NCBI RefSeq assembly: GCF_022664435.1
Contig: NZ_JAKREU010000006.1
Span: forward strand, 240,269-304,268
Reading direction: 5' to 3'
DNA length: 64,000 nucleotides
Source of the DNA: Sphingomonas panni
GTDB lineage: Bacteria; Pseudomonadota; Alphaproteobacteria; Sphingomonadales; Sphingomonadaceae
Below the pieces are notes generated by a model. The model worked only from the letters and a program-made list of their open reading frames with translations. It ran no database searches and was not told where the DNA came from. Position 1 is the first letter of the stretch, and each line of letters opens with the position of its first letter. Of this stretch, positions 35,274-43,153 are shown piece after piece. The translations under genes were made by a program, and so were the position numbers.

Positions 35274-35729
35274 TCAGCTGAGGCGATCGATTCCCGCCTG
35301 ATCGAGGCTGCCGGGGATTACCATCAGCGGCACGGGGAGGGCGCCGGCATCGGTCCCGGCGAAGTGCGTGACCAGCGGTCCCGGCGATCCGGTCGCGGCG
35401 GCGCCCAGCACCAGTGCGGCGATCGCGGGATTGGCGGCGATCATCTCGCGCACGATTCGCGGCCCGTCGCCGATCCGCACGGTCAGATGCGGTTGCAGGC
35501 CCGATTCGGCGATCAGCGTGCCGGCAGCGGCCTGCACCAGTGCCTCGGCGCGTTCCTTCGCCTCTTCCTCGATGGTCGCCTGCACGCCACCCCAGGGGGC
35601 GAATTCCTGCGGCTCGACCAGTGCCAGCACCTCGACGCCGCCATTGGTCTTTACCGCACGACGCGCGGCAAAGCGGAGCGCGACGGCGCTTTCCGGGCTT
35701 TCGTCGACCACGACCAGATATGTCCGCAT
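35274..35729 (-). CDS. Universal stress protein, UspA family
   Basis: A 151-residue UspA-fold protein starting MRTYLVVVDESPESAVALRF, with the ATP-loop-like segment ALVLGAAATGSPGPLVTHF near residue 110. UspA-type proteins accumulate under stress and starvation and bind ATP or act as regulators. It is a single-domain cytoplasmic protein. It is divergent from the PDH E2 gene across 129 bases. The precise role is unknown. Confidence 0.9.
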   Translation of the reverse strand: MRTYLVVVDESPESAVALRFAARRAVKTNGGVEVLALVEPQEFAPWGGVQATIEEEAKERAEALVQAAAGTLIAESGLQPHLTVRIGDGPRIVREMIAANPAIAALVLGAAATGSPGPLVTHFAGTDAGALPVPLMVIPGSLDQAGIDRLS

Positions 35730-35858
35730 TGCATCCTTCCCCTGACGCTACGGTTCATGCGCCGGTTGTTGTTGGTTGCGCAAGGTCGTGCCGGGGCTTG
35801 ACCGGGAGCCGTCCGACAGCGAAGAGGCGCGACGAGCCTGAGAGGACCATTCTGCCCC

Positions 35859-37214
35859 ATGCCGATCGAGATCAAGATGCCCGCCCTGTCCCCCACGATG
35901 GAAGAGGGGACGCTGGCCAAATGGCTGGTGAAAGAAGGTGATACCGTCAAGTCCGGCGATATCATGGCGGAAATCGAAACCGACAAGGCGACGATGGAAT
36001 TCGAAGCCGTCGACGAAGGCGTGATCGGCAAGGTGCTGGTCGCGGAAGGCACCGACAATGTGAAGGTCGGTGCGGTCATCGCCATCCTGCTCGAAGAGGG
36101 TGAGGATGCATCGGCTGTCGATGCCGCACCCAAGAAGTCCGAGACGCCCGAGCCTGCCGACGACCAGTTCAAGGGCAAGCCCGACGCGACCGATCCGAAC
36201 AAGACCGGCAGCGAAGCCGCGCCTGCGCCCGCCGGAACGTCGGATCACGGTCGCCCGGCCGGCGCCGGCGCTGCCCATAGCGACGGGGGCCGTGTGAAGG
36301 CCAGCCCGCTGGCGCGCCGCATCGCCGCCGACAAGGGCCTCGACCTGTCGGGCGTCACCGGCAGCGGGCCGAACGGCCGCATCGTCAAGGCGGACGTCGA
36401 GAATGCCAAGCCGGGTCAGGCCAGCGCACCGAAGTCGGAAGCCGCCGCACCCGCTCCGCACGCTGCAGCATCCGCCCCGGCCGCCGAAGCCCCCAAGGCT
36501 GCTGCCGTGTGGTTCGACGATTCGATCCCGCACACGGTCGAAAAGCTGTCGAACATCCGCAAGACGATCGCGCGTCGCCTGACCGAATCGAAGCAGCAGG
36601 TTCCGCACATCTACCTGACGGTCGATATCCGCCTGGATGCGCTGCTGAAGCTGCGCGGCGACCTCAACAAGTCGCTCGACGCGCGTGGCGTGAAGCTGTC
36701 GGTCAACGACCTGCTCATCAAGGCGCTGGGCGTTGCCCTCGAAAACAGCCCGAAGTGCAACGTCACCTTCCTCGGCAACGAAATGGTGCAGTATAGTCGC
36801 GCCGACGTATCGGTGGCGGTGTCGACGCCGACCGGCCTCATCACCCCGATCATCCGCGATGCCGCCAACAAGGGCGTGGCGAAGATCAGCAGCGAGATGA
36901 AGGACCTGGCCGGTCGCGCCAAGGAGAACAAGCTGAAGCCCGAGGAATATCAGGGCGGTACGGCGTCGCTTAGCAACATGGGCATGTTCGGCATCAAGCA
37001 GTTCGAGGCGGTCATCAATCCGCCGCAGGGCATGATCCTGGCGGTCGGTGCCGGCGAGAAGCGCCCGTATATCGTCGACGACGCGCTGGGCGTGGCGACG
37101 GTGATGACGGCGACCGGCAGCTTCGACCACCGCGCGATCGACGGTGCCGATGGCGCGGAAATGCTGAAGCTGTTCAAGGCGCTGGTGGAGTCGCCGCTCG
37201 GCCTGATCGCGTAA
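35859..37214 (+). CDS. pdhC: Pyruvate dehydrogenase E2, dihydrolipoamide acetyltransferase
   Basis: The core of the pyruvate dehydrogenase complex; it transfers acetyl from lipoyl to CoA. The 451-residue protein has one lipoyl domain ([20 protein letters not shown]; lipoyl-Lys43 in [15 protein letters not shown]), an Ala/Pro linker, the E1/E3-binding domain ([20 protein letters not shown] around residue 150) and the catalytic acyltransferase domain ending in [23 protein letters not shown] and the position before lpd make PDH more likely than 2-oxoglutarate dehydrogenase. No E1 genes are in the window. Genes for a small membrane protein, a thioesterase and E3 follow on the same strand. Confidence 0.96.
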   Translation: MPIEIKMPALSPTMEEGTLAKWLVKEGDTVKSGDIMAEIETDKATMEFEAVDEGVIGKVLVAEGTDNVKVGAVIAILLEEGEDASAVDAAPKKSETPEPADDQFKGKPDATDPNKTGSEAAPAPAGTSDHGRPAGAGAAHSDGGRVKASPLARRIAADKGLDLSGVTGSGPNGRIVKADVENAKPGQASAPKSEAAAPAPHAAASAPAAEAPKAAAVWFDDSIPHTVEKLSNIRKTIARRLTESKQQVPHIYLTVDIRLDALLKLRGDLNKSLDARGVKLSVNDLLIKALGVALENSPKCNVTFLGNEMVQYSRADVSVAVSTPTGLITPIIRDAANKGVAKISSEMKDLAGRAKENKLKPEEYQGGTASLSNMGMFGIKQFEAVINPPQGMILAVGAGEKRPYIVDDALGVATVMTATGSFDHRAIDGADGAEMLKLFKALVESPLGLIA

Positions 37215-37433
37215 ATGCGCGCCCGGCTGCTGACCGAGATCGTGCATGTCGTCGCGGGGATCGCGGCGGCATGGGCGATCGGGTCGTTGTCGGCATGGTC
37301 GTATCCGCTCGGGCGGCACGACATCTGGACCGTGACATGGGTGTCGATGGTCGTCGTGCTGGTGCTGGGCGTCCGGCAGGTGCAGCGCGCCATGGCCGAG
37401 GAGCGGGCGAAGAGGGTGTCGCATGATCGTTGA
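37215..37433 (+). CDS. Small two-helix membrane protein
   Basis: A 72-residue protein with two hydrophobic segments (about residues 8-30, VVAGIAAAWAIGSLSAW, and 38-56, IWTVTWVSMVVVLVLGV) and a basic tail. Its ATG follows the pdhC TAA directly (TAAATG), and its end overlaps the thioesterase start by 11 bases, so it is firmly within the operon. No family is recognised. Coupled translation suggests a real product, possibly lineage-specific. Confidence 0.75.
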   Translation: MRARLLTEIVHVVAGIAAAWAIGSLSAWSYPLGRHDIWTVTWVSMVVVLVLGVRQVQRAMAEERAKRVSHDR

Positions 37434-37815
37434 GAATTCCACGCTGCCGCCAAGCGACCAGCCCGCACTGCGCGTGACGGCGATGCCCGCCGACACCAAT
37501 CCCTATGGCGACATCTTCGGCGGCTGGATCATGTCGCAGATGGACATGGCCGCCGGACTGCTCGCCGCGCGCCATGCCAAGGGGCGGGCGGTAACCATCG
37601 CGGTCGATGCGATGCAGTTCCACGCGCCGGTCGCGGTCGGTGACGAGCTGTCGGTCTATGCCGATCTCATCAAGGTCGGGCGGACGTCGATGACGATCAA
37701 GGTCGAAACCTGGCGTCGCGACCGCTTCGGCGAGGCCACCTGCCGCGTGACCGAGGCGCAGTTCGTCTTCGTGGCGATCGACGAACACCGCAAGCCGCGG
37801 GTGATCGCGGGCTGA
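37423..37815 (+). CDS. Acyl-CoA thioesterase, hotdog fold (YciA-like)
   Basis: A 130-residue single hotdog domain protein that hydrolyses acyl-CoA. The signature NPYGDIFGGWIMSQMDMAAG with the catalytic Asp matches YciA/BACH-type enzymes, as does DAMQFHAPVAVGDELSVYAD. It is cytoplasmic, probably hexameric as in relatives. It lies between the E2 and E3 genes of pyruvate dehydrogenase, so it may tune acyl-CoA pools derived from pyruvate. The substrate chain length is unknown. Confidence 0.93.
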   Translation: MIVENSTLPPSDQPALRVTAMPADTNPYGDIFGGWIMSQMDMAAGLLAARHAKGRAVTIAVDAMQFHAPVAVGDELSVYADLIKVGRTSMTIKVETWRRDRFGEATCRVTEAQFVFVAIDEHRKPRVIAG

Positions 37816-37883
37816 CGCACGGCGATCGTGCCGCAATTATTTCGGCTGCTCGACCGGGCAGCAACGAGCGAAAAGGTAAAGTG

Positions 37884-39296
37884 ATGGCTGAATCTTATGA
37901 CCTCATCGTGCTCGGTTCCGGCCCCGGCGGCTATGTCGCGGCGATCCGGGCCAGCCAACTCGGCCTGAAGGTCGCGATCGTCGAGCGCGAGCGGCTGGGC
38001 GGCATCTGCCTCAACTGGGGCTGCATCCCGACCAAGGCGCTGCTGCGGTCTGCCGAAATCTATCACTACATGATGCACGCCGCGCAGTATGGCCTGTCGG
38101 CGGAGAAGCCGGCATTCGACCTGGCGAAGGTCGTCGATCGCAGCCGCAAGGTCGCGGGCCAGCTGAACGCCGGCGTCAAGGGCCTGATGAAGAAGAACAA
38201 GGTGACGGTGCACGAGGGCGTCGGCACGATCACGGCCAAGGGCAAGCTGTCGGTCAAGCAGGGCGATAAGACGACCGAGCTGGAAGCGAAGCACATCATT
38301 ATCGCGACGGGTGCCCGCGCGCGCGACCTGCCGTTCGCCAAGGCCGATGGCGCCAAGATCTGGACCTATCGCCATGCGATGGTGCCGCCCGAAATGCCGA
38401 CCAAGCTGCTGGTCATCGGATCGGGTGCGATCGGTGTCGAGTTCGCCAGCTTCTACAACGACATGGGCGCCGACGTGACCATCGTCGAGATGCTCGACCG
38501 GATCATGCCGGTCGAGGACGCCGAAGTCAGCGAGTTCATGCACAAGGCGCTGACCAAGCAGGGCATGACGATCAAGACCAAGTCGGGTCTCGAGAAGCTG
38601 GAAGCGACCGCCGGCGGCGTGAAGGCCGCGATCAAGGGGCCGGACGGCAAGGTCGAGCAGGTCGAGTTCAGCCATGCGATCGTCGCGATCGGCATCGTGC
38701 CCAATACCGAGAATATCGGCATGGAAGCGCTGAAGATCGAGGCCGAGCGCGGGCACATCAAGACCGACGGTTACGGCAAGACCAATGTCGAGGGTATCTG
38801 GGCGATCGGCGACGTGACCGGCGCGCCGTGGCTGGCGCACAAGGCGAGCCATGAGGGCGTGATCGCCGCCGAAGCCATCGCCAAGGCGCTGGGCAACAAG
38901 GACGTCCATCCGCACGCGATGGACAAGAACAATATTCCGGGCTGCACCTATGCCCGGCCGCAGGTCGCCAGCGTCGGCTTTACCGAGGCGAAGGCCAAGG
39001 AAGCGGGCTACAGCGTCAAGGTCGGCAAGTTCCCGTTCATCGGCAACGGCAAGGCGATCGCGCTGGGCGAGGCCGAGGGCTTCGTGAAGACCGTGTTCGA
39101 TGCCAAGACCGGCGAACTGCTGGGCGCGCACATGGTCGGCGCGGAAGTGACCGAGATGATCCAGGGCTATGTCGTCGCCCGCCAGCTGGAGACGACCGAA
39201 ACCGAACTGACCCAGACGGTGTTCGCGCACCCGACCATTTCGGAATCGATGCATGAATCGGTGCTGGCCGCCTATGGCCGTGCGATTCATATCTGA
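37884..39296 (+). CDS. lpdA: Dihydrolipoyl dehydrogenase (E3)
   Basis: The flavoenzyme that reoxidises dihydrolipoyl groups of PDH and related complexes with NAD. The 470-residue protein has the FAD motif VLGSGPGGYVAAIRASQLGL, the redox pair Cys42/Cys47 in GGICLNWGCIPTKALL, the NAD-binding GSGAIGVEFASFYNDMG and the C-terminal interface His-Glu region FAHPTISESMHESVLAAYG. ATG 37884 is preferred to GTG 37881, with AGG upstream. As the last gene after pdhC, it probably serves that complex and perhaps others too. Confidence 0.97.
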   Translation: MAESYDLIVLGSGPGGYVAAIRASQLGLKVAIVERERLGGICLNWGCIPTKALLRSAEIYHYMMHAAQYGLSAEKPAFDLAKVVDRSRKVAGQLNAGVKGLMKKNKVTVHEGVGTITAKGKLSVKQGDKTTELEAKHIIIATGARARDLPFAKADGAKIWTYRHAMVPPEMPTKLLVIGSGAIGVEFASFYNDMGADVTIVEMLDRIMPVEDAEVSEFMHKALTKQGMTIKTKSGLEKLEATAGGVKAAIKGPDGKVEQVEFSHAIVAIGIVPNTENIGMEALKIEAERGHIKTDGYGKTNVEGIWAIGDVTGAPWLAHKASHEGVIAAEAIAKALGNKDVHPHAMDKNNIPGCTYARPQVASVGFTEAKAKEAGYSVKVGKFPFIGNGKAIALGEAEGFVKTVFDAKTGELLGAHMVGAEVTEMIQGYVVARQLETTETELTQTVFAHPTISESMHESVLAAYGRAIHI

Positions 39297-39362
39297 GCGG
39301 TAACCGAACCGTCACAAACATCGCTTGACCCGCGCCGTGCCCGAACGGCATGGCGCGGGTCC

Positions 39363-40739
39363 ATGAAGCAGCTCTTTCCGGCGATCCTCGCCACGTCGTT
39401 TCTGGTCGCACCGCCTGCCGCCGGGCAGACTGTGCAGGAGCTGCAACGGCAGATCGACGAGCTGAAAGCAGTCATCGCCGAGATGAAGGCGGCGCAGGCG
39501 ATGACCCGCGCGACTTCCCGCACAACGCAGCCGCCGCAGGTTGCCGCAACGTCCGCACCCGTAGCGCCGATACCGGTCGCGGCCGCCGCGCCGCCGGCGA
39601 AACGCGAGAAATGGTACGATCGCATCCGCCTGCGTGGCTATACCCAGTTGCGGGTGAGCGAGATCATCTCCGGCGACCGGACCGCGCCCGCTGAGGCGGC
39701 GCGGCTGCGGTCGGTGCATGACAGCGGGATCGGCGACGATACCGGCTTCACCTTTCGCCGCATCCGGCTGGTGCTGCAGGGCGATCTGGGCGACCGGGTG
39801 TCCTTCTACCTCCAGCCCGATTTCGCGACTTCGGTGAGCAGCCAGTCGGTCGGCGAGCGGCGCGAAGGGTTCCTGCAACTGCGTGACGCCTATTTCGATG
39901 CGTTCCTCGACGCCGACAAGCGGTTCCGCCTGCGCTTCGGCCAGTCGAAGGTGCCGTTCGGCTGGGAGAATATGCAGTCGTCGTCGAACCGCGTGCCACT
40001 CGACCGCAGCGACGCGATCAACAGCGGGGTGCCGAGCGAGCGCGATATCGGCGTCGTCGCCTATTATACGCCGACCCATGTCGAGGACATCTGGGACCGG
40101 TTGACCGAGGACGGGCAGAAGCTGTTCGGCAATTACGGCGCGTTCGGGGTCGGGATCTACAACGGGCAGGGGATCAATCGCGAGGAGGCGAACGATGCGG
40201 TGATGGCGGTCGCGCTGGCGACGTGGCCGTTCGAGATCGGCGGCGGGCGGGTGCTGGAGGTCGGAGGCAGCGCCTATACCAACCGCGTCCAGCCCGAGGT
40301 CCGCACCGGGGGTGTCAGCGCGACCGCCTTCGCCGACGAACGCGTCGGGCTGCATGCGATCCTGTATCCCGCGCCGCTGGGGTTCCAGGCGGAATGGAAC
40401 TGGGGGCGGGGGCCGGAATATGACCGGACGTTGCGGGCGATCACGACGAAGCCGCTCCACGGCGGTTACGTACAGGCGATGGCGCGGGTGCGGCAGTCGC
40501 CTGTGGGGCCGTTCATGCCCTATGCCCGGTGGCAGACCTATCGCGGCGGGTGGAAGGCGGCGGTCAATGCCCCCCGGCTGGAAACCGACGAGATCGAGCT
40601 GGGCATCGAGTTCCAGCCGGTGCCGGCGCTGGAACTGACGCTGGCCTATGCCCGGATGGAGCGGGCCGAGGCGGATGAGCGCCGGCTGGGCCGTGCCGAG
40701 GGCGATGTGATCCGCACTCAATTACAGCTTAATTATTAG
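39363..40739 (+). CDS. Porin of the phosphate-selective O/P type
   Basis: A 458-residue outer-membrane beta-barrel. After a signal peptide (MKQLFPAILATSFLVAPPAA) comes a short coiled coil (QTVQELQRQIDELKAVIAEM), an Ala/Pro linker and then alternating barrel strands (RIRLRGYTQLRVSEI, FRRIRLVLQGDLG) ending in an aromatic residue (QLQLNY), as outer-membrane proteins do. OprO/OprP-like porins carry phosphate or pyrophosphate; specificity cannot be read. It lies 66 bases after lpd and may have its own promoter. A GTTCAC-type repeat lies about 20 bases after its stop codon. Confidence 0.9.
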   Translation: MKQLFPAILATSFLVAPPAAGQTVQELQRQIDELKAVIAEMKAAQAMTRATSRTTQPPQVAATSAPVAPIPVAAAAPPAKREKWYDRIRLRGYTQLRVSEIISGDRTAPAEAARLRSVHDSGIGDDTGFTFRRIRLVLQGDLGDRVSFYLQPDFATSVSSQSVGERREGFLQLRDAYFDAFLDADKRFRLRFGQSKVPFGWENMQSSSNRVPLDRSDAINSGVPSERDIGVVAYYTPTHVEDIWDRLTEDGQKLFGNYGAFGVGIYNGQGINREEANDAVMAVALATWPFEIGGGRVLEVGGSAYTNRVQPEVRTGGVSATAFADERVGLHAILYPAPLGFQAEWNWGRGPEYDRTLRAITTKPLHGGYVQAMARVRQSPVGPFMPYARWQTYRGGWKAAVNAPRLETDEIELGIEFQPVPALELTLAYARMERAEADERRLGRAEGDVIRTQLQLNY

Positions 40740-40760
40740 GGGCTTGCCCAGCAGCGGGCG

Positions 40761-40784
40761 GCCAAAGTTCACTAAGTTCACACT
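40761..40784. repeat. GTTCAC-type repeat unit, third copy
   Basis: GCCAAAGTTCACTAAGTTCA plus CACT is identical to the unit at 12960-12983. It lies 21 bases after the porin stop codon. Confidence 0.85.
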
Positions 40785-41022
40785 TGCGCGCCGTTTGCGT
40801 CGACATGTCCTGTCGGCTTCGTAACGGAAGCGGATTCCACTCGCCCGGCATCCTGGCAGCGGACGTGGATGTAGGAAAGGGGCGGCGTCGCACCGCCCTG
40901 CGCGGCGGTTACACGGCCCGTCGCAGTGCCATGGCCCGGCCGGGTTCGCAGTATTGCGGCCATCGATATGATTCTGAACGATATTACTGTTAAGCTGGCG
41001 GTGGTTGGACGACAGAATATCC

Positions 41023-41040
41023 ATGTATCAATTGATACAT
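41023..41040. promoter_or_regulatory. Perfect 18-base palindrome, candidate operator
   Basis: ATGTATCAATTGATACAT is fully self-complementary (9-base half sites, no spacer), about 180 bases before the chemoreceptor start in AT-rich DNA. Length and perfection make chance unlikely and suggest a dimeric regulator site; the cognate protein is unknown. Confidence 0.55.
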
Positions 41041-41098
41041 CTTCCGTGCAAACGACTGAATATACAGTAATGTAATCGATATCCAGCCGATGGGTAGA

Positions 41099-41113
41099 GT
41101 TTACTATGTAAAC
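41099..41113. promoter_or_regulatory. GTTTAC-TAT-GTAAAC palindrome
   Basis: A perfect inverted repeat of 6-base arms around a 3-base centre, 59 bases downstream of the 18-base palindrome and about 107 bases before the chemoreceptor ATG. It is a possible second regulator site. Confidence 0.45.
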
Positions 41114-41168
41114 GGTACGACAATAATCAGGAGTAAGGTCTCGCGAAGACTTGAGCCGGCTATTCTGA

Positions 41169-41185
41169 ATAAAACAATATTAACC
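41169..41185 (+). promoter_or_regulatory. Candidate CtrA box upstream of chemoreceptor
   Basis: ATAA-N7-TTAACC, one mismatch from TTAA-N7-TTAAC, ends 36 bases before the chemoreceptor start. Motility and chemotaxis genes are commonly CtrA-controlled in alphaproteobacteria. The AT-rich setting raises the chance of a random match. Confidence 0.35.
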
Positions 41186-41220
41186 GACTCCGCCGTATAC
41201 GATGCGCAGGGAGTCCAACC

Positions 41221-43062
41221 ATGAGCATTCGCGCAAAACTATACGCCTGCCTGGCGGCGCTGGCCCTTGCCATCGTCCTGCTCGCGACCTTGTCGTTCGC
41301 GAGTATGCAAAGCAGCAAGGCGGCACTCGACACGATCCTGACCGACCGGGTCACGCCGATGCGGGATTTGAAGGTCGTGGCCGACAAATATGCGGTCGAT
41401 ATCGTCGATGCGTCGCACAAGGCCCGCAACGGCAATGCCAGCTTCGCACAATCGGCGGACAAGGTCCGTAACGGCTGGCAGACGCTGCAACGGCATTGGA
41501 AGGTGTATCGCGCCACCCACATCACCGGCGACGAAGCAGCGCTGGTTGCCGAGGCCGAAAGGCGGATGCAGGTCGCAGACGGGCATGTCGCGCGGCTTCA
41601 GGCGATCCTGGAGCGCGGCGACCGGCCCGCGCTTGACGCCTTTGTCGTGAACGAGCTGTATCAGGGCATCGACCCGGTGTCGGAAACCATCGGCAAGCTG
41701 GTCGACCTGCAGCTGAAGATTGCCGACGAGACGGGCAGCGCCGCCGCCGACACCGCCGCGACCAACCGCAACATGATGGTCGGACTGATGGTCGTGGCGC
41801 TGATCGTGCTGTTCTCCTCGATCTTCATCATCTCGCAAAAGGTGGTGGCACCGATCCGGCGGCTGGCCGGTACGATCCGGGGGCTGGCGTCGGAGCAGGG
41901 CGTCGTCGAAGTCCCGCACCTGAACCAGCGCGACGAGATCGGCGATATCGCACGCGCGGTCGAGACGTTCCGCGAGGCGGTGGTCAGCGCCGAGCAGGAA
42001 AAGGCGGTCGCCGCATCGCAGGCGACCGAGGCGCTGGGCGTCGGCCTCGCCTCGCTGGCCGATGGCGACCTGACCGTCGAATTGAACGGTAGCTTCCCCG
42101 TCACCTATGCCAAGCTGCAGTCGGACTTCAACGAAGCCGCCGCCTCGCTGCGCAAGGCGTTGTCGGGCGTGTCGCAGTCGGTTTACGGCATCAACAACGG
42201 TGCCAGCGATATCCGCCAGGCGTCGGACGATCTGTCGCAGCGTACCGAGCAGCAGGCCGCGAGCCTGGAAGAAACCGCCGCGGCGATGGACGAGATCACG
42301 TCGACCGTGCGGTCGACGGCGGAGCGGGCGAACCAGGCGGATGTCGCCGTCCGGGTCGCGCGGGACGAAGCCGAGCAATCGGGCGCGGTGGTACGCCGCG
42401 CGGTCGATGCGATGGGCGGGATCGAACGGACCTCCAACGAGATTTCCGAAATCATCTCGGTCATCGACGGGATCGCGTTCCAGACCAACCTGCTTGCGCT
42501 GAACGCCGGGGTCGAAGCGGCGCGGGCGGGCGATGCGGGCAAGGGGTTCGCAGTCGTCGCGTCCGAAGTGCGGGCGCTGGCGCAGCGTTCGGCCGAAGCG
42601 GCCAAGGATGTGAAGACCCGCATCACCGCGTCGTCGTCGCAGGTCGCGGTCGGCGTGGAACTGGTCGGGGAAACGGGCAAGGCGCTCGACCGGATCATCG
42701 GCAAGATCGGCGAGATCAACCGACTGGTATCGGAAATCGCAGCGTCGGCGGAACAGCAGGCGACGGGCTTGCTCCAGATCAACACGGCCGTGTCCGAAAT
42801 GGACGGCGTGACGCAGCAGAATGCCGCGATGGTCGAGCAGGCGACGGCGGCGGCATCGAGCCTGGCGTCGGAAGTCGAGGAGATGACTCGACAGATCGGC
42901 CGGTTCCGCACCGGCAACGGGCTGGCGGCACCGGTTTCCGCCGATCGCGGCAAGCCGGCCGGTGCGGTGGGCGGCGAACGCCGGGTTGCGCGGGCCGCAC
43001 CGCTCCGGGTGGTCGGCAATGCGGCGGTCGCGGTGGTCGAGGACGACTGGTCGGAATTCTGA
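41221..43062 (+). CDS. Methyl-accepting chemotaxis protein, membrane type
   Basis: A 613-residue chemoreceptor. TM1 is at residues about 5-28 and TM2 (MMVGLMVVALIVLFSSIFII) is near 190-208, enclosing a roughly 160-residue helical periplasmic sensor of four-helix-bundle type. A HAMP domain (VVAPIRRLAGTIRGLAS) follows, then a second HAMP-like segment (LADGDLTVELNGSFP) and the signalling hairpin with FQTNLLALNAGVEAARAGDA at the CheA/CheW-binding tip. The C-terminus ends DDWSEF, possibly a CheR/CheB tether comparable to the NWETF pentapeptide. It is a stand-alone gene with GGGAG upstream, preceded by an AT-rich control region. The ligand is unknown. Confidence 0.95.
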   Translation: MSIRAKLYACLAALALAIVLLATLSFASMQSSKAALDTILTDRVTPMRDLKVVADKYAVDIVDASHKARNGNASFAQSADKVRNGWQTLQRHWKVYRATHITGDEAALVAEAERRMQVADGHVARLQAILERGDRPALDAFVVNELYQGIDPVSETIGKLVDLQLKIADETGSAAADTAATNRNMMVGLMVVALIVLFSSIFIISQKVVAPIRRLAGTIRGLASEQGVVEVPHLNQRDEIGDIARAVETFREAVVSAEQEKAVAASQATEALGVGLASLADGDLTVELNGSFPVTYAKLQSDFNEAAASLRKALSGVSQSVYGINNGASDIRQASDDLSQRTEQQAASLEETAAAMDEITSTVRSTAERANQADVAVRVARDEAEQSGAVVRRAVDAMGGIERTSNEISEIISVIDGIAFQTNLLALNAGVEAARAGDAGKGFAVVASEVRALAQRSAEAAKDVKTRITASSSQVAVGVELVGETGKALDRIIGKIGEINRLVSEIAASAEQQATGLLQINTAVSEMDGVTQQNAAMVEQATAAASSLASEVEEMTRQIGRFRTGNGLAAPVSADRGKPAGAVGGERRVARAAPLRVVGNAAVAVVEDDWSEF

Positions 43063-43073
43063 CCGGGCCGTGT

Positions 43074-43100
43074 CCGGGCGGGGTTATGTCACCCGCCCGG
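43074..43100. terminator. Hairpin between chemoreceptor and mfd
   Basis: CCGGGCGGG (43074-43082) pairs fully with CCCGCCCGG (43092-43100), with a 9-base loop, 12 bases after the chemoreceptor stop codon and before the convergent mfd end. Only a short T-rich stretch (CATTTCG) follows. Confidence 0.55.
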
Positions 43101-43153
43101 GCATTTCGCTGCAACAGGGGTCGAGGGCGCGTGGGGGATTCCCGGCGGACCGC

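Larger units (their letters stand above)
40740..41220. other. AT-rich intergenic island before chemoreceptor
   Basis: About 480 bases without a credible gene. The first part holds a GTTCAC repeat and GC-rich sequence; from about 40960 the base composition becomes visibly AT-rich, unlike the rest of the window, with two perfect palindromes, a CtrA-like site and several TATA-like stretches. It probably holds the promoter and control sites of the chemoreceptor; small foreign insertion is an alternative. Confidence 0.6.

Noticed and set aside
41023..41113. Attachment site or mobile-element end
   Set aside because: No integrase, transposase or flanking direct repeat is visible, so regulatory palindromes are the simpler reading.
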